Below, piece by piece: positions 61,401-64,000 of a DNA stretch of 64,000 nt. The DNA is from Desulfobulbus rhabdoformis (GTDB lineage Bacteria > Desulfobacterota > Desulfobulbia > Desulfobulbales > Desulfobulbaceae), in contig NZ_JAFFQA010000016.1 in assembly GCF_016919065.1 (NCBI RefSeq), positions 37,878-101,877 on the forward strand, given 5' to 3'. The position numbers and the translations under genes were made by a program. The notes below the pieces were generated by a model. It saw only the letters and a program-made list of their open reading frames with translations. It was not told the origin of the DNA and made no database searches. Within the stretch, counting starts at the first letter, position 1. Each line of letters begins with the position of its first letter.

Positions 61401-61584
61401 AAAAGGTAGATACCTGTTCAGTCGCAGGGGGAGCCTGCGTTTCCTGAGGGTGTATATCGATGCCTAAATCAGCGGAGAGCAGAATACGGGGCTCAAGTGT
61501 TTCAAAACGGATTTTGCGACGGGTCGGCGCCGTCTCCTGAGCATCCTTCTGAGCTTTGAGAGTGGTGTACAACCGTTTCAACAT
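16456..61584 (-). CDS. Giant RTX-type surface/secreted protein with LEPR-type N-terminus and DUF4347-like domain (15,042 aa)
   Basis: A single uninterrupted frame of 15,042 codons, roughly 1.5 MDa by length. The ATG at 61584 has GGAG six bases upstream. Seen, in order: a basic N-terminus with [14 protein letters not shown] (27-40), like the N-terminal motif of planctomycete extracellular proteins and other giant proteins, without a normal Sec signal peptide; a DUF4347-like domain (about 93-250, [15 protein letters not shown] and [13 protein letters not shown]); RTX-type repeats (about 265-3,550); a mixed region with a Lys/Glu-rich insert (about 5,138-5,205); about 25 Trp/Gly-rich units (about 5,440-9,320); two interspersed module families; ten TGLGM units (about 13,175-14,600); a final RTX block; and a polar tail. 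Cysteine is very rare (about 17 seen). It is probably a calcium-stiffened adhesin or surface filament. It is flanked by tolC-like and adaptor genes, which likely export it. Confidence 0.93.
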   Translation of the reverse strand: MLKRLYTTLKAQKDAQETAPTRRKIRFETLEPRILLSADLGIDIHPQETQAPPATEQVSTFSCSPLEQQDSEALAPGGLTNEVTAPLPQTNQPRQELVIIDTSLTAPELLIEQICSNDQTSYSIELIESSKDGLTQLSEILQRYDNLDAIHILSHGDRGSLRLGSSVLENGTLDGHKADLENLKASIGEDGDILLYGCNIAQDEAGIAFIESLAGLTGADVAASDDGTGAGGDWILEAATGPIEATTLSPDLYPHRLAEIISTTESETLAGTSDSDTFVFEESLDSEGEIQGWGTDIIDQSVSGGTDGVDFSGVASDLNFSFSSLSEFVVNGTEGNAVDAHQIYTITGGSGTDTLDFSALTDELSFIIQADGSVSITDGTTTLEAFSVENLIGGAANNTFVFANGAHLNGTIDGGLTGNNTLDYSAWTTAVSVDLGAGDATGTAGVSHIQNLIGSQADDTLIGDDLSNRIDGQGGADFMDGGAGNDTYILRNDWARDNLHEGDDQGSDTLDFSTVTVDLHFTLGSENIRLSGGGSGSFSQFERIIGGQGNDIYSFEASWNPVVINELNDHGNDTLDFSATNLSLLYTAHTDETISVSDMDEEGSFIDRVTGVEALIGSTSQDQVDDEGNAIENGVNTFLFEDGAVFAGTIFGGSGSWNTLDYSAYTTAVSVNLGSQTATGTTGVSGISRVLGGDGDDTLIGNSADNLLMGLAGNDLLMGGAGSDYLFGGQGTDRISYTDDANGVLVNLSSNTASDGFVDNEGNSGTDILSEIEEVEGSAFDDTLVGDSNANLLLGGAGNDTLVGAGGDDTLNGQAGRDTVSYAEDSAGVEASLATGRATDGNGNLDLLVNIENLVGSEHADTLYGDGQSNALTGGGGSDTLDGNGGEDSYLFTDDWGDETITDAVGLSTLDFSAVTTGLSFTLHADGSLSVDDGDGLWRNLSFIPDEIAALLSGANTLSAENVGLLIGGAGNNTFIFEDGADFPDLVIDGGNGLTNTLDYSAYEDPVHVDLAAGTATATNGVAHINNVVSGKDVFDLIGDGVDATISFAGKVAKVVADLADLENIGNITGTNYDDIITGNSENNTLDGLAGDDTLTGQGGDDTYQFEDDWGADVIVEEAGGGNDTLDFSRVTAALTITIHNDGTISVTDGTNSLYRVANIENIIDGQGDDTVIFEDGASIKGSIGAREDFFQLIGLDNSDSGTNTLDFSAYTTDVQADLGVNLQTIDITVAAWFNTGNGQQTLYNFHNVIGGSGDDSIWGNDDENTLIGGAGDDLLYGRDGIDLLEGGQGNDNLYGGYESSLINSILQLSPSNLSALFGTDLITYLAEGGTLDQYIHDYFSGDADIASYSSATSCVTVNLSVSGAQDTGGAGQDSLTDIRSLAGSEYDDTLTGDASGNVLAGGAGNDTLSGGAGEDTLLGEEGDDLLIGGADLDKASYSTATSAVMVDLGITGSQDTVGAGTDTLSGIEGVVGSGYDDLFIGTNGNNTFLGGEGSDTVSYARAEEGVFVNLWNPLAQPTLGAGNDILGGIENLIGSDYDDILIGSTVANVLAGGLGDDFLAGGADADTYAMEDNFGGDIIIDDFSALLGILTQEGISAINTLMDELVSDSTVLDLELDLPTDTLAAQTPDTLDFSAVTGSLDFDIQANGLVTITDITNSANTLSDITAIETLVGGTAENRFIFADQATFAGTLDGGSGISTLDYSAYTTAITVDLTTSDNDTTAQAEGTQGVSGMLDVIGGEGNDLITGNDQENLLIGSAGDDTITGGEGDDYLDGGLGNDILEGGDGTDIVLYDQATTGVTVNLSITEAQNTGDLGTDTLSGIEGVFGSIHNDTLIGNEEDNILLGDEGDDYLSGGDGDDLLMGYDGNDTLMGDAGDDQLAGGTGADTISGGEGNDIATYLDATGSVTVDLSDNSANSGEASGDSLSSIEGLVGSEYDDVLIGDAADNQLAGGSGNDTLYGGAGSDYLGGGAGNDLINGASFNETTGEDEADTAIYTDAEAGVVIDLATTGPQDTVSAGADTLANINAVIGSDYDDILKGDANDNALLGGEGDDIIEGRGGDDILSGGEGTDTASFAESSEGVRAVLGFTWEQETSETTGTDTLLEFENLQGSDFDDTLIGDEKNNILSGGLGDDYLEGDAGDDIFIGGLGQDELIGGSGSDTASYANATEGIIADISDTQRNTGEAQGDTYQGIENLSGSAYDDELAGSSGVNILYGLAGNDSLIGGDGDDTLYGGSGNDILDAGAGDDSLIGGAGADQLIGGTGTNTASYADAGEAVTVNLANSSMNSGDAAGDSLSSITHLVGSAYDDTLIGDEADNQILGGAGDDLIEGGLGDDTLAGESGDDLLSGGAGNDSLEGGLGADSLDGGTGEDLASYANAEEAVAVNLAQATGLWGEAAGDSLAGIENLRGSAYDDQLIGDDNDNTIEGLAGDDIIEGQGGDDSLDGGEDEDTVSYALSSRAVRVDLSLTTAQNTGEVTGNDRLSNIENIAGSNYSDSLIGNEADNVISGGAGDDHILGGAGIDLLFGDSGADTLEGEADDDILSGGSGADILIGGSGNDGASYADSDTGVSVDLNTGTGTGGEAEGDSLDSIENIIGSDAADTLIGDDQANLIYGLGGDDTINAGGGDDTIEGGDGSDTIDAGSGNDTITFLDDPDGVTVVLGGSAVDGYGNNDFISNGEHLSGSAYDDVLVGDDQANILIGGEGDDILTGGLGADTLDGGEGDDILDGGAGDDTYLFADNWGTDDLTETNGENTLSFTDALNDISFTIHADGTVSATDENSSLDNIGFMAHLIGGSGDDWFAIMPDTSFNGRLDGGPDGDDTLDYSAYSTGITVNLSENSAPETTGIAGIDSVMGGSGNDSLIGNDAENTLYGGAGNDQIQGGAGDDHLLGEEGDDILLGQDGDDVIEGGLGRNTLIGGEGSDTAAYDTLTIITPTDGVTASLMDGTATMGTDLSETLAGIENLSGSLGADTLIGDDSANILAGGDGHDTLIGLGGADVLEGGVGSDTVSYADADGAVTLNLATGAASGSDAEGDSLTDIENAIGSVQGDLIYGSIEANRLEGGGGDDILHGGEGIDTLIGGAGNDTLIGGGDSDILNGGLGADTLIGGYEDAENKDFGLDTASYSTAESGITANLADATVNTGEALGDTYEGIENLTGSAHGDSLIGDENDNVLVGGAGNDQLVGGGGYDQVSYDGDEAGVTVNLLTHLATDGSGDQDSLSDIEDIKGSDYADILIGDSGNNIIEGGKGNDQISGGAGDDILLGEEGDDTINDISGNDYLEGGLGEDTLSYAGASAGVTVDLSQSELQETIGAGSDTIDTFENLIGTAFADTLIGDGGDNTLQGLGGDDILDGGEGDDTLIGGIGADSLSGGAGSDTASYVNASAGITVNLADPSQNTGEAAGDSYSEIENLTGSAFNDTLVGDANDNILEGGLGEDDLTGGGGTDTASYAHASSGVVAYLADSSHESGDYAASGYTAGEAAGDTYHEIENLTGSEYNDILAGDAADNILVGGAGDDIFVGGTYEGTQGTWFGGQDVFDGGEGDDTFPVYADFMHSPLDGGYEQRDRDLITIDQSIEATGNIIYSSSMGIIVEDGVTLKSTEGDVILKAYGYTNPLWDLLTAVFPSVTVNNAQAEITVNEGASLIGKNVVISSSATTSRQLAWEIWEDGLAELMNGTDYAEIEGTMSFVSSLSLDNEEPTAVAYVDGVFDGDMDFIQAGFLAGQTISVEGSKYNDTDFVISEVRPYRMILSVVAGDGAVADETDTVGVVLTEAVTVSANDLVMALYNDDDPLGTIAATEINWDQMAASLGTTALQTIMTTLNGVLTRYVGMSVSIPADIHFASATSTILLDGATITADGDVTIDSSASSSIDLATPLGLGASPTLLGLATSIGGAYMETTAIATAELEGATVIDAGGDFSLTSEVDNQLNGLYSVSAKKIWNIVPKQRITQSSTRTHKTALQSLSTTTAGKNLKSLLNIGPAMLAVGVGNATSTTSSLVHDQVEITAKNVTVSATNTNNFNVAVSAAPLAPVAQARIVTEKNEKQALNGSGVAVAVSLVDASAEARLDGTVILTKSEAIGSPITADDINDNTIDLGVEHGLSTGDLVVYESGGDPVITGLEDGQSYYVEAVHEDYAIDPPDQVDNTADTINLGADHGLETSDCLVYDNGGGLNIGGLNNGGRYYVIVDGDTGLIQLATTADNATNGIAINLDYTVATGYDHSLTQTASTKVRLAASSEDATNGTVLDIDGSSMSGTGHILRTPGSVNVSAESINEQNAISATSLLSKKKLAAKGTYYQYDGQSKSGASFQRGWSTITGIGPKPTENVNPWEKKEKPTKYWNITFSTAVSISSNSAEAYIGENATITSVDDVSVLAYAEDNIKGTSTSHVKKPAQRVSAAGAVLVALYDNTANGSIGAGATVSAGRDVDVNAIALVPDQITWEEDWALFTSSYETAWDNATASYKNAKTAFAKLSELFSADNLVSSLTSTVSGNGIPSDTSYRWSEMTSGLTGTTSGLTGLIGLLNPTSFLASFPPTSYLQLPNVLGTKIATIYVSASAKTTTAKSDDDSVTPGSLAISGSFAYFDLDNSANAWIGENAIIDADNDVSVTSQAIANTINMVGIPSPNITALLLGRRSLMPVLTQTTYSTTPNTNSNSPLRSLLGGNNRNNRTNQNITVMSKQKDADGNVMLDANGRTQWQREGTYYPHTTWFPGTTAKKNLFERLENQLLYPTSSTGSGLGVNLLITNFDNTSTAGIREGAQVNAGKDIVVDAQAPNLAIDLVAAGGQAEGWLSLTGAGSFNIIDNRAEATVGQGAMLVAGENVSVNADADNIVISFTGSLTQAKTVGLGQTITLNYLTNESLAQIGAAATETSPLMVKGSFDAAPDTRTLTRTDGSWLDDGLVLNQWILIDNAGDNNGLYQIETITDLELTLKGWDHELALTTTLTGDTADIIITPMGSIDAGGTVTVNADNNECVVAVSLAAAPPALEAKAVEDGKQTNFIQKYLLANQTLKLKDPAKYSYNGTLALTGMDNQSLALVEENEVILAGGDVKVNAVDNGLIVNVSAAFTYAGTTGVGATVAANWINRTTLAEIGDSEAALRNVFIDTGGNLNLSALNSGDIISVGGAGVLQIRPATPEVQKEEEKKEESKKTKTAKEPGTWVDGIKEKITTGLDKVLSSLDKAGSDVDKWGEKVEAYLPSFAGAGSVSVNVIGDTTTANLGGTVLGRGIDLAESVSVLANNSTLVVAVDLAGALSIAKKSSANADKEKKAKLLGNASMAVSGAVTVNVLTGETKALVDNSSLALTKGFTLAAETSQVIASVALAGSGVIAPEKGALSGSGAVAVNVITGTTTASVTDGSEILRTDALAEQNFQVTARDTSVIGAVSGNLSLSISTGEAEDKRDAWGGALGAAVGVNVVDNTIAVDITEATLSTPKSILVDASGHTEIWAFTGGISVTDADGGERGATGGAGGASVSVNVVSEDVKTHIATGSSLLAGGDITITTADQVRIVANAASLSGVGAGGDAGGVGGALSAAVAVNVVDTGAETLVSGSVLNAGGSLSLSSEDNSLIWALDISGSAGITGSKGDGGGLMLSGAGTVSINIINSTAITDVIGEKIDSITTQSSLTAGSGDLMVTAIDDREIIANTIGVSIAGASGSGDFAFTGSVGATVAVNVMTTEVRAQVSNSTLLANGSLPDSGNILIEAATEADIWSLLVGAAGAGGHSGESWGAGIAASGAVAVNTITNKVTAQVAADSTLTSSQGDITLSARDDSSIITNVIGAARSFAASKTTAFSTALGASIGVNTVESTVLAAVDQSDITASNGLVSIDAVFDADIWALTLGIAGTFASSTEKTAISGALGGAVAVNTVTGSLTARITDDSTITAGDGAIEVTASDSATILANAGGLAFSGATGKNSATGSAGASLAVNVVDRDVSAQVENVTLDASGGLFITSNAETTIWALTISGALSGAVATDTKAYGGALAGVAAGSINVITSEVASTLTASTVLAADSVSLIATNASEIMADAGGLSIAFGYGGKAGSGVSMGAAFGVNVITDNVTSLIDDSSLGTIDNPVGAVAVQASSNADIWALTIAGSGAVGASQGKFGGAFALDGAGSVNVISGAIKAGITDADVFAEGQTVNVLATDDASIIANAGALSAALGVANTAGVAATVGLSGAVNIIDRTTEAVLESSTLGGSGHAVGSLTITADSSAMIWALTVAGSGAAGFSTEKFGVGLSGAGAGSVNTVTNTIDAHISAGSTVFTDQAILLKSTDTTQIIANAGGASISLGIGSKGGGSLSVGASLAINVIDNETLATISNSTITGGSLEFAARSDAQIWALAVSGAVAVGGGDTFGIGGAAAGAVTVNVIGNRVDASITGESTEGSTDDSTLDIAGAISLSATNSSEILANAGGISIAVGVASSGAGGAGSIGAAVAVNAIDNQTNASIVQTSILHGSSLDLITHSDATLWSLALAGAAAGAGGSGGAASIAIAGAVAVSTVTNTVTSGISDSDIELSTGAHLHMSATDDSLIMSNAGGASFSGAGGNGGGGAVSVGASVAVNTIANKVTSTISGSTLGATTSLGQLDLSATENATIWSLAVAGAAAVAGGAGGGAGAAIAGAVSVNTVADTVASRLANCAAITTTGTVNLASTNNTLIMANAGGVSFAGAGGAGGGATAAVGGAFAVNTIADTLEASIANTSLESDGAIAMTADSNATIWTLTLAGSIAGAGGAGGGVAVAASGAAAVNTIANTITTSIKDDSTVISHEHAGLQMSARDNSIILANAGGGAFSGAGGAGGGTAASIGGSLSVNTITNTITCSIADSKVTLDSAASLEALSTATIWSLTIAGSGAVSGGAGGGASLAVAGALSVNTVANTIEASVKEDSALTTENGGAIDILAENSGLIMANAGGAAFSGAGGAGGGTAVSIGGSLAESTIDNTTRALVAGSDLTASGEVTLQALSDAVIWSLTVAGAFAGAGGAGGGLAGAIAGAATINTTTNTVKAAIINETADGSLVTLNNGGLNLTALDTTCILSNAGGFSFAGAGGAGGGSVVSVGASQAVNTTVNTVQAYIFGSEVNSAANISNPNEVALDLSGIATVEADIIDLGAPHGLATGDAVVYTNGGNDSITGLEDGSTYYVIVDQQEFSSQNDIDATANTIDMGDVSGYATGDAVVYHSGGGYIDGLVDGTTYWVIAVEEDHLVGSIDSADNTFDMGSGHGLSTGDALIYHSDGAVVEGLDEGNTYYAIIVQESFAADDVAVADEDHANSINLGDEHGLVTGDQVVYSSGGGATIEGLTDGTSYYAIVDEEWVSLANTQGGPAISLSIGEECSAWHTLRSTEKIRLAASHDEAIAGTGLDITAAAGAQHLVDATKIQLSATQDGAAIDLDSTGAYGEKHALSSADSFTLAASLTDALSGTALALDAQATTGSHTFTQANILELTALANSTTWALTIAGSASGAGGAGGGFAASGAGAGAVNTITNTVESKVYGGSSLSATGDAALNVTATDHSNILANAGGLAFAGSGGAGGGTSVAVGASLAVNTIANEVTSGLADTTAAINGDVRIAASEQATIWALTIAGAASGAGGAGGGLAGSGAAASSVNTIDNTVTSSITTGSILTVSGSLSLTSLDSSLILANSGGGAFAGAGGAGGGGVVAVGASLSVDTITNDVLTTISGSTVTASGDILLSAQEEATIWALTIAGAASGAGGAGGGFAASGAAASSVNTITNTVRAIIEAFTTKPDTETDTETDTETITVPSTVTSTGGAVELRAQDASLILANAGGGAFAGAGGAGGGVALSVGGSGAVNTVVNTIEASIEASDVTAQTNIGLSTDSSALIWALTVAGAAAGSGGAGGGLSAAAAASISVNTITNKVKSSVNGESSLTAQTGDVTIQANDLSTILANAGAVAFSGAGGAGGGLTVTGGASSAVNTIANTISSTITGSTLVAAGNISLDAQENATIWALTIAGAGGISGGGGGGVSVSGAASGSVNVIANTVESTIDVFETQTGPTGSSLTTTGPEAQIRLTAKDNSLIMANAGGLSADGAGGGAGGITASIGASVAVNDITNTVTASVADSTLTAAGSIALEALSNATIWALTIAGAGGGSGGAVGGVSVAGAGSSSVNIIANTVESTIAGGTVTSGGSLALSAEDTSLIMANAGGAAFTGAGGGVGGITASIAGSTAVNVISNTLASTINTSTIESQRDVTLSTDSNATIFALTIAGAGSGSGGAVGGVSVSGALSNSVNVIATTIDAGISGSTITTHNAGSVLLDAKDTSLIMANAGGAAADGSGGAVGGVTASLGGSSAVNTIANSLNASIADSIVHAGGNVELASLSNATIWALTIAGAGGGSGGAVGGMSLAGAASGSVNVINNTVQALIKDESEVQATGSGTIALSALDTSLINANAGGASAAGAGGAVGGVVATVGASSAVNSIANTILASVIDSEVASIGLAGTAESLTVNLSGSGDLDTTTDIFDAGGLHNLSTGNAIIYTSDGSDIGLTNDTLYYVITEEADFAAISDINTAANQIELGEENPFIQGEAVIYHNQSSGNGEDIGGLVDGAVYYVLLNQDAFTLNLASLNSSANTFNASGHTYTTGDTVVYTNSGSGADITGLTDGTSYYVITENQEFNPLYAVDSTNNYIELGEGSDWETGDAVRYSSGGGTAIGGLTDGVTYYLVVDSENSCRVGLTTSYAAATAEIPSLIALDASQASDNRHSLRLSDRIGLADSRDAALAGEYIDIGLGTATGSGHSLVTNGTISLAASQGGPALDLNLSLASGNRHALSSASRFSLAANKADALAGERIDLSGNTGVHTFTSADLIDITALSDATIWSLTMGGAGSGSGGAIGGLSVAGAGSASGNLILNTIEASVTQGSQLSTVNGNAVSLTATDRSSILVNAGGAAFAGSGGAGGGISVSSGAAAAVNDIGNTIIATISDSQVESSGGLSVHASSDSTIWSLTSGNAISGSGGAVGGASVAGAGASSVNLIHNTVEASINGQAQAGTLELDFATNGSEADAIRRRDGGNWSNDGFVAGGLIILSDAGANTGTYTIDSISADGETLFLVGSVLSDASAMAATVHSARLTSGNEKEITLASSDRSSILANAGGAAFSISGGAAGGTSSSAGAAVAVSDIANTIDAHISGALVEADGVIEISALEDSSIWALSLGAAFSGSGGGIGVDVSGGASVATNQIHNTVQAYADAGSLLSTAHSGDLDIWAKDQASIISNAAATAITISLTATGVSLSVGAVVAVNDIGNTVEAYIDNSLVNSDGTLSVKASENADIESRATAVAVSGSIASAAIAGSGADAHNSIANSISAQINNGASVESQGDILLKATDTSNLYSDVGAFAFASGGIGASVGISVADNTIDNTIESAIIGSDVSSNLGGIQLLAESTAVISSLGIATSLAILPTGVAEAGAFATSSISNTIKAYADEDSTLSGAGDILVSATSDFTAETTTYGASGGVLAAGQSLATVTANGAISAHVDGQVLSAQNITISGLAQNQAKADATALAGGIIAVGGAIASATTKPTVDVYTGQNSDLTTTGTLTITAESRVNAEARTRGLSFALAGAVGVSSSTANASPLINAYIGDNSTINAAQVLIEAKSSRPTGKDAALAEASGASGALLLGVNATTSTAKNNSQVHAWIGDNSSLSLSGGLSLKAVTDNTQSSTALGKTGGLLAVGGNTAQSLSNTSTIAELGEGITLSADTLTISATGNENNQADVVAGTGGIVAGSAAKATTENTSTTQVLLGVTDSSPSQITLNGTARILAEHTATFGATTNSLTAAVVGASGSTVLNTTNADVAVTFGKGLVLQAGDVDVDADNVISKNAASSYDVVAGAGGLAGGPAASSVSIINNTTDIEVQDDAQITADSTLNLASHNQVNATDKVKLDSGGAIALAKAKSSIINHTNTNSITIGKASLESDGDITFSTSSRAIVSSLANAKTYGVAGAAQGSALASVHASTDITLKEGAELDALGDISLNTGHNNSFTVKARTDLWNKTALPIKTDPEAHGEVIQTNLIDIQEGASVVAEGDVILDADKGSTYASGVGEGTDLYREVLAAIANFFGSIFGADPVSLKITSSSTLERASANVCADGYVRAGNNNIKWVVIADISEQFAPIQLTDQGEDATTLDFSHSTLDDDTITRSYGSWIEDGFSIGDYITLIDSQGNDGIYQIKSLTATELTLEENLVVDQDDDQAQVFVVDSYTANQPLYLQSGDTALSFAADGTITRDDGLSWSDAGLAVDQYIRVMGTTSNDASYQITAISGSSLTVRGTLQVESTQDVDIVVQAVREDTNYASMDTTPRASLEYVNKRTSIQRTSGSWLDDGFLATTDNITIAGTTYSVAAVTATEIFLVETYDLDPGAANNVTCSATVDSTTTHLNFTARQEAALPEINWEGNWGDEGIYAGDTITISGADESGNNGSFTIDSIENGLLELETGSSLVDDLEDNNSQISMEKEVEITSQLTFTAKSGADNATITNSGGWDSALFQAGRVITLSGAGSNSGPYTIESVSGNILTLSDDDDLSAGTDPNGASFTVNIEITGSISFAAERFYQDATIERTTGTWSDNYQAGRSLEISGAHLAANNGTYTILSVSGNTITLNENLSTDTPANDQNATVAVQVSTILDINYVTNNAEIIRSTGDWSEDSFTAGQTLYIEHSDTNDGEYLIDSVTDTRLQLSLSDDLTADTEDSSTSDTSIHTDAVQVVQVPAGRTMNLICGTNGERDRIEFTDSGDFWNDLNFLAGQYIQITGTAGGENDGLYQIDYVAGETDTILLSASEQRLTQDETGFTTDGDSTLFAVKTEASQQQVALETGTALALDTTDNAITRNSGDWYADGFQENQTIVLAGADGDNNNTYKIYAITSSNNDGQYDTLVLDGTTQLTDDETNVTTAKIYGTVVQEADITSLISTSDGVDMPTTSVEDLAANIRAEIEQLQSDLAKFSAGEAATLIQAQIDQLEYQLEELNLYDDAGGVKSMTVTYIDIPKISVKTGDIIISGDSLYGSGELDAPGDTKISIENHSPFYLRIANDLSIETEGGDITFNGVRISDNEDIQQRNSSGLAQFSTITTAKNSGVPVIEIRNTYNPPPTGDLATAPAPDIEILGASILNSEGTVRIYNKEGSVLIKDVKSDDGEVVKRASISGKTVEISSGRDVIIAADTYSVGENPEDAWASIAAANDDIDAKFDANGNLLHADTSAYDVSDTRQLAQNGSTIAGNNIFITARVLNISGPVQSGIAEYSLTLTDDMLVVHDNMETEPRTLAEQIALLEQAGETQWITLVDQSIEVQYDYESKRLVIDDVATAGGLIQLTGRIIATDVDGMLKVMDGYGDITIDNQTDWEIDVQSLKTGEDDELVLSGSQWLVSGQDMLVQSSATISFAAGGSDGNDTITRETGSWLQDGFAVGQQIRITGADLAGNNGLFTVAVVNEKILTLTSTDRLSTDYNSGAALEISGSWLTLAGGDTVSRSSGSWLDDGFEIGQSIRISDAAHTANNGEYTIVSLTDSELTLNTTTLIAESSTASTLAIIGNWITCTDNAGNMDENDTLTRNAGSWLAEGYHSGMTITLTGSAANDGEYTILSVEEKVITLVATAELSNEEIATQDFTIKGLGNGIEGKVVITDTGYNLSDDPDGFLPLVTTYTRIGDSIQVSTNGSDSDIATITDSRNATYQPLEGQRYYWVSGEDTTSIKYEEWISRSFWGLPIANTQAPTVYDFSPSELTLLNTESTYVDTVSGDNPDGYAYEFITIVSEGDDSTVLYNSWTTTSGWWIFSTKEYHFSRTTKIGRISYNYNSVKADYGIGIEFMGSDTGTITLSSDSTINLKGTISNTAGETKITSREGSILQGNNRAVVRSRSLDLTASQGTIGSSASDTETLTAVHTDLYGGTLYATAQGFVAIDETEGLLTIESVTSDSNDVWITAEGSILAENGDTLVSGENITLISETGHIGSDSQALYIDTNSDGDYGTDATADSLTALAYEDISLSEISGDLRLVTVESQSGDLSITVEHGDLIDANTIEGTDVRTTEELADLWDAMNLFDGEGSDENQQAYKDTISNEYHSYWSYRRGESLSFDTRLEVDGATDTLLLTTASELQTGDALLYSTLTGTAIGGLGEQQTYYAIIDSVTQLEGDQLLYSVSLAETREAALAGEAVDIEQATEAGRATLVQMLAYSATYAFHFSEAERDQYQETLGWDDERIDLEEDKRTLEFHNLHQRYAVLGDTYQSDWTYDSGFTGYLTDFNPTIAVDGTLDTITLGTHLLTTGTGVLYQTNGGDAIEGLEDGKLYYVIVVDDQTIQLAATAEDAASSLAIDLATSTTTGTEHHLSDVEAIGVGATWSEDQLRYSLGIGWLKETTDTQTRIEAPNLIGNSITLNVSGGVGALQAEQKILLHEDGTMEIVGSSITGSTDEDIADRTAEAKASMAAAEKEALISIKADNDTISFGALHGLSDGETVSFGDQGTIKLSDIPGVDSDDGQANTLYFVRVVDEFTIQLFDTNAHALDTDDDTGLIDITQSQARISQFEDIDIEAGGTVTTITLATSEGDLSSGGTVIPLTAAEQAAVDATASADRVVIDSQEETINFGSEHGLSSGDAINFGPFGTYTLSDIPGLTDGEVYYARVIDANTIQLFDTAEHAQGSLETGLVNLTGSEIRLTQRQDTDSSLNISAGKGIYLGSERDLALGTIQAGENQTIELKTRGGIYDSDNNTATLNIIGGRLILEGADKGVGLEEAPITMNLWAGAMLTARAEVGVYLWETSGDMVVDTIYSPQRVDLFAEDSILDGFAGNYLNIRTDELNLHAGRSVDGSDDGLGSIGTADNYLDIDLFYTDERIGHVNAEADGDIYLFETNGHLNVGEITSSAGDVGLRSMVSILDYDADLEADVSGNRILLEAQAGGIGESGNDLDIDSSHLINSTLRIDSALDVYLTESSGDLYLDRITTGPGYTAFISSDGAIYNGRGDEEETIVAGAAWLFATGNIGAADHVIRASMGRVEGYTQLGGLWLQNTGHLQVGGIRLDTDGITAHGSVWITTMSPFTVWENINAADISITATDDALDAESGLGEDDTLTVTSGVTLTATNGPIILNAGDDLILESGSHLQASSDIRLTGDYQDKDPGKGAILDLEGTIIGASVAIVSGSDDDVIALRHVITSGSTTISLGEGDDRLHLGSEATPTGNSDGVMDFIQTDLSVFGQTGNDLLWLDDSADQSDNIATLTETTITGLGMTGSIIYDSIEQMELRAGEGDDNLTIENTGAELTTIHTGIGNDTVTIKQSEHNLSLFTEAGEDEIWIQATTQALSLDGGADNDHFILGNTANTVNEIAGPVTLLGDAGNDVLDVNDYGDINDNSAVLTDSRLTGLGMGQGIDYATLETINVLLGTGNDLLTVNSSITETTTLDTNAGADTLIINNNAGTLLASLGSGEDSVFLRANDGEVTLDSGSDDDAFVLGSEAGLVDWLQGTISLIGGTGVDSLEINERGESEDNSGVLTDSTLTGLDMGTGLSYLEFESLSLKLGSGSDQLTVVSTISGSTAITAADGDDQLFVLASEGNLTLEGNAGTDRLTLYATNGTVTLAGGADDDRILIGDNLTGLNLINGPVVVDGGTGNDLLALDDSTDSSDNSGILSETTVTGLGMADGITYQNLETLDITQGAGNDTWVIENTMSGTTTLSTGAGDDQCTINRAAGTLQLLGEAGEDTFTLRALEGVLRMDGGEENDRFVLGNLSQLVDNIDGPVTVIGGVGEDSMVVDDSGDTADNSATLSETSLTGLGMASGIGYDELENIDIRLGKGADTLTANGSILGTTTLMTDDGQDTLLINQSGGTLLAFTGADEDAIHLRESDGNVMVDAGSGDDSFIVGSEAGLVDGLLGTISLIGGTGEDSLEINERGESEDNSGVLTDSTLTGLDMGTGVSYLDFESLNLHLGSGSDQLTVVSTISGSTAITAADGDDQLFVLSSEGNLTLEGNAGADRLTLYATNGTVTLAGGADDDRILIGNNLTGLNLINGPIVVNGGTGNDLLALDDSTDSSDNSGILSETTVTGLGMADGITYQNLETLDITQGAGNDTWIIESTMNGTTTLSTGAGDDRCTINQAAGTLQLFGEDGEDTFTLRALGGVLRMDGGEENDRFVLGNLSQLVDNIVGPVTVIGGAGEDSMVVDDSGDTADNSATLSENSLTGLGMASGIGYDELESIDIRLGKGADTLTVNGSILGTTTLMTGDGQDTLLINQSGGTLLAFTGADEDAIHLRESDGNVMVDAGSGDDSFIVGSEAGLVDGLQGPISLIGGTGADSLEINERGESEDNSGVLTDSTLTGLDMGTGLSYLDFESLNLDLGSGNDQLTVVSTMSGSTVINAADGDDRLHIGSAFTGLNTLNGTLSVNGGSGEDLLEVDDSVDTGNNTGRLTDSTITGLGMEGGISYAAFEEVELSLGSGNDRLDIFSSAAEVTTRVNGDSGNDTYNVSSDGAELTGDLDGIRGALEIFDGAGTNTLNISDRGNTNGRSDLVFSVNAVSGLGDNGAGTITYAPTGGFNGGFNFWLGSGDDDLTITGATPGLVTVLDLGDGDDQVTLIDENNVDDGLVAILGGGGDDTIDGSAWNSDLIVFGDYGRISYEGEHTPESITSLIARPGNNEGDDTIIGGSGDDILIGSGGNDFLSGQAGEDKLLGDYGMLVLQDTVPRVMESLFMLSGGDDILYGGSGADALIGGFGNDELYGETGNDALLGDNGQITWRQDGSLYKIGSLAFFVGGKDLLSGGPGHDFMIGGFSDDVFVGSMTEDILIGDNGQIILNREGKVIGLARVSLGTLDLIASHLLGEETYSRDDSWEKYTTVSPHFLEPEHLLPGEQPPGVFDKILPGLGARVSHHGHGPVVAATDDGAKPPRQEQQVPASEEKGPDVLPTPPDAPNPSVDSTLAETYTTGEDKQLQLEASSENASQLEALLAGFGGWGIAQAQNKGKRSSLRIDAGQQKRKQPWKWEDGQIRKEGDAGGAATNALSSPLPGYTFTHAGQEEETVS
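17140..17740 (-). repeat. C-terminal RTX calcium-binding repeats of the giant protein
   Basis: Codes for about 200 residues of GGxGxDxLxG-type nonapeptides ([30 protein letters not shown] and similar), interleaved with LLGDNGQI segments. Such blocks near the C-terminus are typical of type I-secreted proteins, in which calcium outside the cell drives folding. The last about 228 residues (16456-17140) are polar and Pro/Gln/Lys-rich, with no recognizable domain. Confidence 0.85.
17900..22060 (-). repeat. Ten ~136-residue TGLGM units in the giant protein
   Basis: Each unit runs roughly as follows: a TGLGMxxGIxY segment, a line like [15 protein letters not shown], three or four short beta-strand phrases ([11 protein letters not shown], GTLQLxGEx[17 protein letters not shown]), and a [15 protein letters not shown] acidic loop. 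I count ten TGLGM/TGLDM starts. The GxGxDxL phrases make it a relative of RTX repeats, organized in a longer period. Spacing of 136 residues gives 408 residues for three units, the period of the duplication at 18418-21150. Confidence 0.8.
18418..21150 (-). repeat. Near-identical 1,224-bp tandem duplication inside the giant gene
   Basis: The phrase GCCCATATCC recurs at 18541, 19765 and 20989, exactly 1,224 bases apart, and long flanking stretches match almost base for base. There are two full copies (about 18418-19641 and 19642-20865) and a partial third (to about 21150). 1,224 bases is 408 codons, so the frame is kept. DNA-level similarity far exceeds that between other units, pointing to a recent unequal recombination or slippage event. 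Confidence 0.9.
23590..25250 (-). repeat. HGL-YYVI modules, cluster of four
   Basis: Four of the roughly 14 modules in the giant protein with the pattern DNTIxLGxxHGLxTGDxVxY...GGxxIxGLxDGxxYYVIVxDxxTIQLxxT. Here two are the short form and two are a longer form with FGxxGTxxLSDIPG. Between them are more helical, non-repetitive stretches ([16 protein letters not shown] and nearby) unusual for this protein. Confidence 0.75.
26690..27320 (-). repeat. GSW-DGF modules, cluster of three
   Basis: Three consecutive units of about 65-70 residues with the pattern DTIxRxxGSWLxDGFxxGQxIxIxGAxxxNNGxYTIxSVxxxxLTL. They belong to a family of about 14 in the giant protein. Each looks like a compact beta fold of five or six strands. 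I do not recognize a named domain. Confidence 0.75.
28830..31070 (-). repeat. GSW-DGF modules, cluster of nine
   Basis: Nine units of the same GSW..DGF..NNGxYxI pattern, spaced about 75-85 residues apart, several degenerate (for example [12 protein letters not shown] and [12 protein letters not shown]). Single further units occur at about 34325-34465 and 46760-46910, inserted within or beside other repeat arrays, so the modules move as cassettes. Confidence 0.75.
35055..36135 (-). repeat. HGL-YYVI modules inserted in the Trp/Gly-rich array (second insertion)
   Basis: Four modules (for example [19 protein letters not shown]) followed by a tail of [22 protein letters not shown] phrases interrupt the solenoid array between two otherwise regular units. 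The insertion begins and ends at equivalent places in the unit to the one at 39240-40265, which suggests cassette exchange or copying. Confidence 0.75.
39240..40265 (-). repeat. HGL-YYVI modules inserted in the Trp/Gly-rich array (first insertion)
   Basis: Four modules (such as [15 protein letters not shown] and [13 protein letters not shown]), then the same type of tail ([21 protein letters not shown]). They lie between two units of the solenoid array, at the position before the next ALTIAG centre. Confidence 0.75.
45970..46170 (-). other. Lys/Glu-rich helical insert in the giant protein
   Basis: About 65 residues with the run [20 protein letters not shown] followed by amphipathic segments ([24 protein letters not shown] and [17 protein letters not shown]). 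It is lysine-rich and predicted helical, unlike anything else in this acidic, strand-rich protein. It could be a flexible hinge or a proteolytic or binding site; none of these can be shown. Confidence 0.7.
48800..49320 (-). repeat. HGL-YYVI modules, first pair
   Basis: Two modules ([15 protein letters not shown] and [15 protein letters not shown]) and an attached [13 protein letters not shown] tail, in the mixed region between the N-terminal RTX array and the Trp/Gly-rich array. This is the most N-terminal occurrence of the family in the protein. Confidence 0.75.
50930..60790 (-). repeat. N-terminal RTX (hemolysin-type calcium-binding) repeat array of the giant protein
   Basis: About 3,280 residues made almost wholly of GGxGxDxLxGGxGxD nonapeptides in groups, separated by conserved spacers of the type [53 protein letters not shown]. 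Dozens of spacer-plus-RTX units can be read. Some units carry a longer insert ([22 protein letters not shown]). Many aspartates fit calcium binding. An array this long at the N-terminal side, with a second RTX block at the far C-terminus, is notable. Confidence 0.9.
60840..61310 (-). other. DUF4347-like domain of the giant protein
   Basis: About 155 residues starting [15 protein letters not shown], with [38 protein letters not shown] and [16 protein letters not shown]. This pattern (a SHGxxGxLxLG core and YGCN) is characteristic of DUF4347, found near the N-termini of large secreted or surface proteins. The His-Cys pair recalls caspase-like (CHAT/gingipain-like) folds, so a vestigial or real protease activity can be considered; that is inference. 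Confidence 0.8.
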
Positions 61585-61645
61585 GACGATCTCCAGAGAG
61601 GGAAAGCTTCATCAACAGAAGATGTTTGATTTCCTCAGGTTGTTT

Positions 61646-61760
61646 AACCTAAATCCGTGACTGCGAGTGAAACTGAATAATCAATGAATTTGTTTAAAAA
61701 TTTTCGTCTCATTAAAAGATCACGTTGTTCAGTGACCAGCCGCCGTCACGGATTTAGGTT
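61646..61760. repeat. 115-bp inverted-repeat element between tolC-like and giant genes
   Basis: AACCTAAATCCGTGAC (61646-61661) pairs perfectly over 16 bases with GTCACGGATTTAGGTT (61745-61760). The 83-base interior is AT-rich. It ends on the base next to the TolC stop codon (61761-61763). The long loop and absence of a U-run argue against an intrinsic terminator; it looks like a tiny MITE-like element or a processing hairpin. The ATCCGTGA core recurs at 3740 and 16408. Confidence 0.75.
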
Positions 61761-63125
61761 TTATTCAAAGAGCTGTGCCAGTTGCTCCAGTTCGCGCAGG
61801 CTTAGATTATCTGTTGATTGTTTCAGCATGAGTCCGTTGAGAAGATATTCATAGCGTGCTTTGGCATACTCTTGTTGGGTCATGGAGAGATCACGCTCTG
61901 CATCCAAGACGCTGAGGCTGTCGTACAGACCAGAGAGATATCCTCGCTGTTTAGCCTGCAAGGCCAGCTTGTTGGATTCCACTGACTGCTTGAGTGCCTC
62001 CACCTTGGAGAGGGCGGTCTGTACACCAAGAAAAGCGCGTCTGGTTTTACGCAGCACCTGCCGCTCTTCACGAATCAATTCCTGTCGGGCAACCGTTTGA
62101 TTTTGTTTGGCCGCGCGAACCCGGGAACTGACCATGCCGCCTTGAAAGATGGGGATGTTGACCTTCACCATTATTTCAGAGGTGGCTAACTCGCTGCCAC
62201 CGCCATACAATGAGCCCTCGGTATCTTCATCTTCGTAGGTGCCAACCAGGTCAACAGTGGGATAATGCCCTGCCTGCAGGCGGCTTACTTCTTTACCCGC
62301 GACTTCAACAGCATATTTTCGTAACCGAAGAGCCATGTTCTGGCTTTGGGCTGCCTTGATCCAGGTCTCCATATCAACAGGCTGCGGCCCCTGTAGGGGG
62401 ATGACCGAGTGGAGCGGATTCAGTGTTCCAATATCCTGGCCTGTTATCTCCCAAATACCCTGGTGGGCATCATCAAGCAGATTTTGAGCTTCAATAACCT
62501 GGGCATCAACCGTTGCTTTTCTGGCTTTTGCATCATGAAGATCTGTAATGGGGATGAGGCCTTTTTTAAACTGCTGCCGAGCCAGTTCATAATGTTGATG
62601 AACAGCACTCTGTTCCGCCTGGACAAAGGTTTGCATATCTTGTGCAGCCAAAACCTGCAGATAACGTTCTGCCACTCGTAAAATAAGCTCCTGCTCGGCA
62701 AGCCGATACTCTGCCTCTGAACGAAGAATTTCAGCCTTGGCCTGTTGCAATCCAGTGATCAGTTCCCAGTGAAAGAGGGGCTGGGTGAGAGTTAAGCTGA
62801 GAGTCGTTGATTGGTAGTCGGTTTCTCCGATACCATAAACAGCATTGTCAGAACTATGAATGTCTTGAAAGATGCGACCGGTTTGCCCAGAAGCGGAAAT
62901 GGTGGGTAACATCTGGGCAATGGCCTGGGATCGTTGCTCCTGGGTTGCCTGATGTTTGGCATGAGCGGCTTGGAGGATAGGATCGTTATCTTTTGACATT
63001 GAATAAATGTCTAAAATTGTGGCCGCGAGTCCCTTGCCAAAGCTGAAGTGAAGTATAAATAAAATAAACAGTACAGAGATGAAAAAGTGATATTTTGTCT
63101 TCCTGTTGAAAAAAAATACAGGCAT
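61761..63125 (-). CDS. TolC family outer membrane efflux/secretion protein
   Basis: A 454-residue outer-membrane channel. Seen: a lysine-bearing signal peptide (about 1-35, ending GLAA), then the two-fold OEP repeat: coiled-coil helices with SEAEYRLAEQELILRVAERYLQVLAAQ and QQFKKGLIPITDLHDAKARK in the first half, and SSRVRAAKQNQTVARQELI and KQRGYLSGLYDSLSVLDAERDL in the second. TolC-type trimers form the outer-membrane and periplasmic exit duct for type I secretion and efflux. The ATG at 63125 has GAGG about seven bases upstream. It is the first gene of the minus-strand locus and precedes the giant gene by 176 bp, so it is probably its export channel, working with the HlyD-type adaptors encoded after it. 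Confidence 0.93.
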   Translation of the reverse strand: MPVFFFNRKTKYHFFISVLFILFILHFSFGKGLAATILDIYSMSKDNDPILQAAHAKHQATQEQRSQAIAQMLPTISASGQTGRIFQDIHSSDNAVYGIGETDYQSTTLSLTLTQPLFHWELITGLQQAKAEILRSEAEYRLAEQELILRVAERYLQVLAAQDMQTFVQAEQSAVHQHYELARQQFKKGLIPITDLHDAKARKATVDAQVIEAQNLLDDAHQGIWEITGQDIGTLNPLHSVIPLQGPQPVDMETWIKAAQSQNMALRLRKYAVEVAGKEVSRLQAGHYPTVDLVGTYEDEDTEGSLYGGGSELATSEIMVKVNIPIFQGGMVSSRVRAAKQNQTVARQELIREERQVLRKTRRAFLGVQTALSKVEALKQSVESNKLALQAKQRGYLSGLYDSLSVLDAERDLSMTQQEYAKARYEYLLNGLMLKQSTDNLSLRELEQLAQLFE

Positions 63126-63609
63126 TAGGCACCTCGCAAAGTCTGGATAAAATGCTCTTGTTCAATGAACATTGGTGGCTTTGTACAATAGTAAAATCCT
63201 AAAAGTCAGGAACAACAAATCAGCAACTTACGAAGATCTAAACGTCGTCCTCGGGGCGTTTTTCCCAAGAGCGACAATTTGGGTAAGGTAAAAGCAAACA
63301 GAGGTGAGAGATTGTACCAATCGGGAATTTTGAATAATTGCATTTCTGCCAATCTCGGCCTTATACGAAAAATTTTATTCTCGGAGGTACGCGAAGACTC
63401 CGATATCATGCTTATGCCTGCGGTAAAATTTTTTGCATGCCTTGGAGTCTACGCTTACCTGACCTTGATTGAAAAATCTCATTATTCAAGACACCCATTC
63501 GAGAGAATAACACTGAATTTGTAACTTTTAATTCGTCCGCAGTGAAGGTTTAAACCCCCGCCTTTCAGGCGGGTAGCATTCTGCTAGCAGCTGGCTTATA
63601 CTGGTAAGT
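63126..63609. other. Intergenic region upstream of the export locus
   Basis: This holds the likely promoter of the tolC-giant-adaptor locus (63126-63320, AT-rich; I cannot pick out a trustworthy -35/-10 pair), repeat copy 3 (63323-63496), and the left-end hairpin of an IS200-type element. No gene is convincing here. Confidence 0.5.
63323..63496 (-). repeat. MITE-like dispersed repeat, copy 3 (inverted, diverged)
   Basis: A 174-bp copy in the opposite orientation to copies 1 and 2. Its ends read GGGAATTTTGAATAATT on the left and ATTATTCAAGACACCC on the right. It shares GCGGTAAAATTTT, GGAGTCTACGCTTACCTG and CCTTGATTGAAAAATCT with the complement of copy 1, and has extra sequence in the middle (TACGCGAAGACTCCGATATC). 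Confidence 0.75.
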
Positions 63610-63936
63610 ATGGAATATCGCCAAGGAAGCCATACTAAATACAAGATTGAATATCATTTTGTTTGGGTGACGAAATATCGTTACCACGTACTCGTGGGTG
63701 ACATTGCTCTTCGTGTACGAGAGTTGGTTCGTCAGACATGCAAACGCCACGAGATCGATATATTGCGAGGTGTTGTTAGCAAGGATCATGTCCACATTCT
63801 TGTCTCGGCACCGCCCAATATTTCACCATCAACAATCATGCGGTGGGTGAAAGGGCGTAGCTCACGAAAGTTAGCCTCTTCAGAGAAATCTGTGGGTGAA
63901 CTCCGGCAAGGGCAAGTTGCCAAGAGTATGATATAG
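63557..63936 (+). mobile_element. IS200/IS605-family remnant
   Basis: The left end is marked by the short hairpin CCCGCCT-TTC-AGGCGGG (63557-63573), the kind of subterminal structure IS200/IS605 elements use for recognition, 36 bp before a Y1-type transposase start. The right end is not recognizable, since the transposase reading frame departs from the family after about 88 residues. Confidence 0.65.
63610..63936 (+). pseudogene. Truncated IS200/IS605 Y1 transposase (TnpA)
   Basis: 108 residues. Seen: the family start YKIEYHFVWVTKYRYHVL, the HUH metal motif in KDHVHILVS (His60, His62), and IMRWVKGRSSRKL (about 77-88). After that the sequence (ASSEKSVGELRQGQV) no longer matches the family. 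TnpA is usually about 130-150 residues and needs a tyrosine in its C-terminal helix, which is missing here; I see no continuation in the other plus-strand frames up to 64000. It is therefore probably dead, though it could be moved by an intact relative elsewhere. Confidence 0.75.
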
Positions 63937-64000
63937 CGCGATTTCTCGGATTGTGTCGCTTCGAAATCCGTAGGATTTTCTGACTGTCAGTTTTGCTTTG

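Noticed and set aside
16456..61584. LapA-type adhesin controlled by LapG/LapD
   Set aside because: No LapD or LapG gene is in the window and the N-terminus carries the LEPR motif, not a recognizable retention module with a LapG cleavage site.
61646..61760. Reading the 16-bp inverted repeat as a Rho-independent terminator of the tolC-like gene
   Set aside because: The loop is 83 bases and no U-run follows in the direction of transcription.

Overview
The window looks like a piece of a Desulfobacterota (deltaproteobacterial) chromosome. This rests on family resemblance only: PAS sensor proteins carrying CxxCPxxxxxCP-type motifs, a GAF protein beginning with the MTEKPTYQELEQ-type coiled-coil start, a PAS-PAS-LuxR regulator of the style common in that phylum, and an AmmeMemoRadiSam radical-SAM gene. 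There are no tRNA, rRNA or CRISPR features.

Left part, 1-9.4 kb: ordinary sensory and metabolic genes. In order these are a membrane sensor histidine kinase cut by the window start (minus), a GAF protein with a four-cysteine C-terminal motif (minus), an orphan PhnD-like periplasmic binding protein (minus), a PAS-PAS-LuxR regulator 11 nt ahead of amrS (plus), a ferric-reductase-like membrane cytochrome behind a Fur-box-like site (plus), and a secreted YceI-like protein (plus) that ends at a bidirectional terminator.

Centre and right, 9.4-63.1 kb: one minus-strand locus, in transcription order TolC-like outer-membrane protein, a 15,042-residue surface protein (45.1 kb, about 70% of the window), a GAF-HlyD fusion, a PqqD-like/M50 protease/HlyD fusion, a short SecA-like ATPase, and a small HlyD-type adaptor. 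The giant protein has a [11 protein letters not shown]-terminal motif, a DUF4347-like domain, about 3,300 residues of RTX-type GGxGxD repeats, about 25 copies of a Trp-containing Gly-rich repeat, two interspersed module families (about 14 copies each), ten 136-residue C-terminal units including a recent 1,224-bp tandem duplication, and a final RTX block. The locus has no ABC transporter of the usual type I kind; the only motor encoded is the SecA-like protein. The simplest inference is a dedicated export machine for the giant protein: a SecA-like motor and a membrane protease/adaptor, regulated or gated adaptors, and a TolC exit duct. This is the most interesting system in the window.

Repeats: a 143-174 bp element with AGGG(TG/AA)TCTTGAATAATT terminal inverted repeats occurs three times (3.5, 8.6 and 63.4 kb); two copies in opposite orientation bracket the whole export locus. 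Hairpins sharing an ATCCGTGA core lie on both sides of the giant gene and at the end of the phnD-like gene. A truncated IS200/IS605 transposase lies at the right end.
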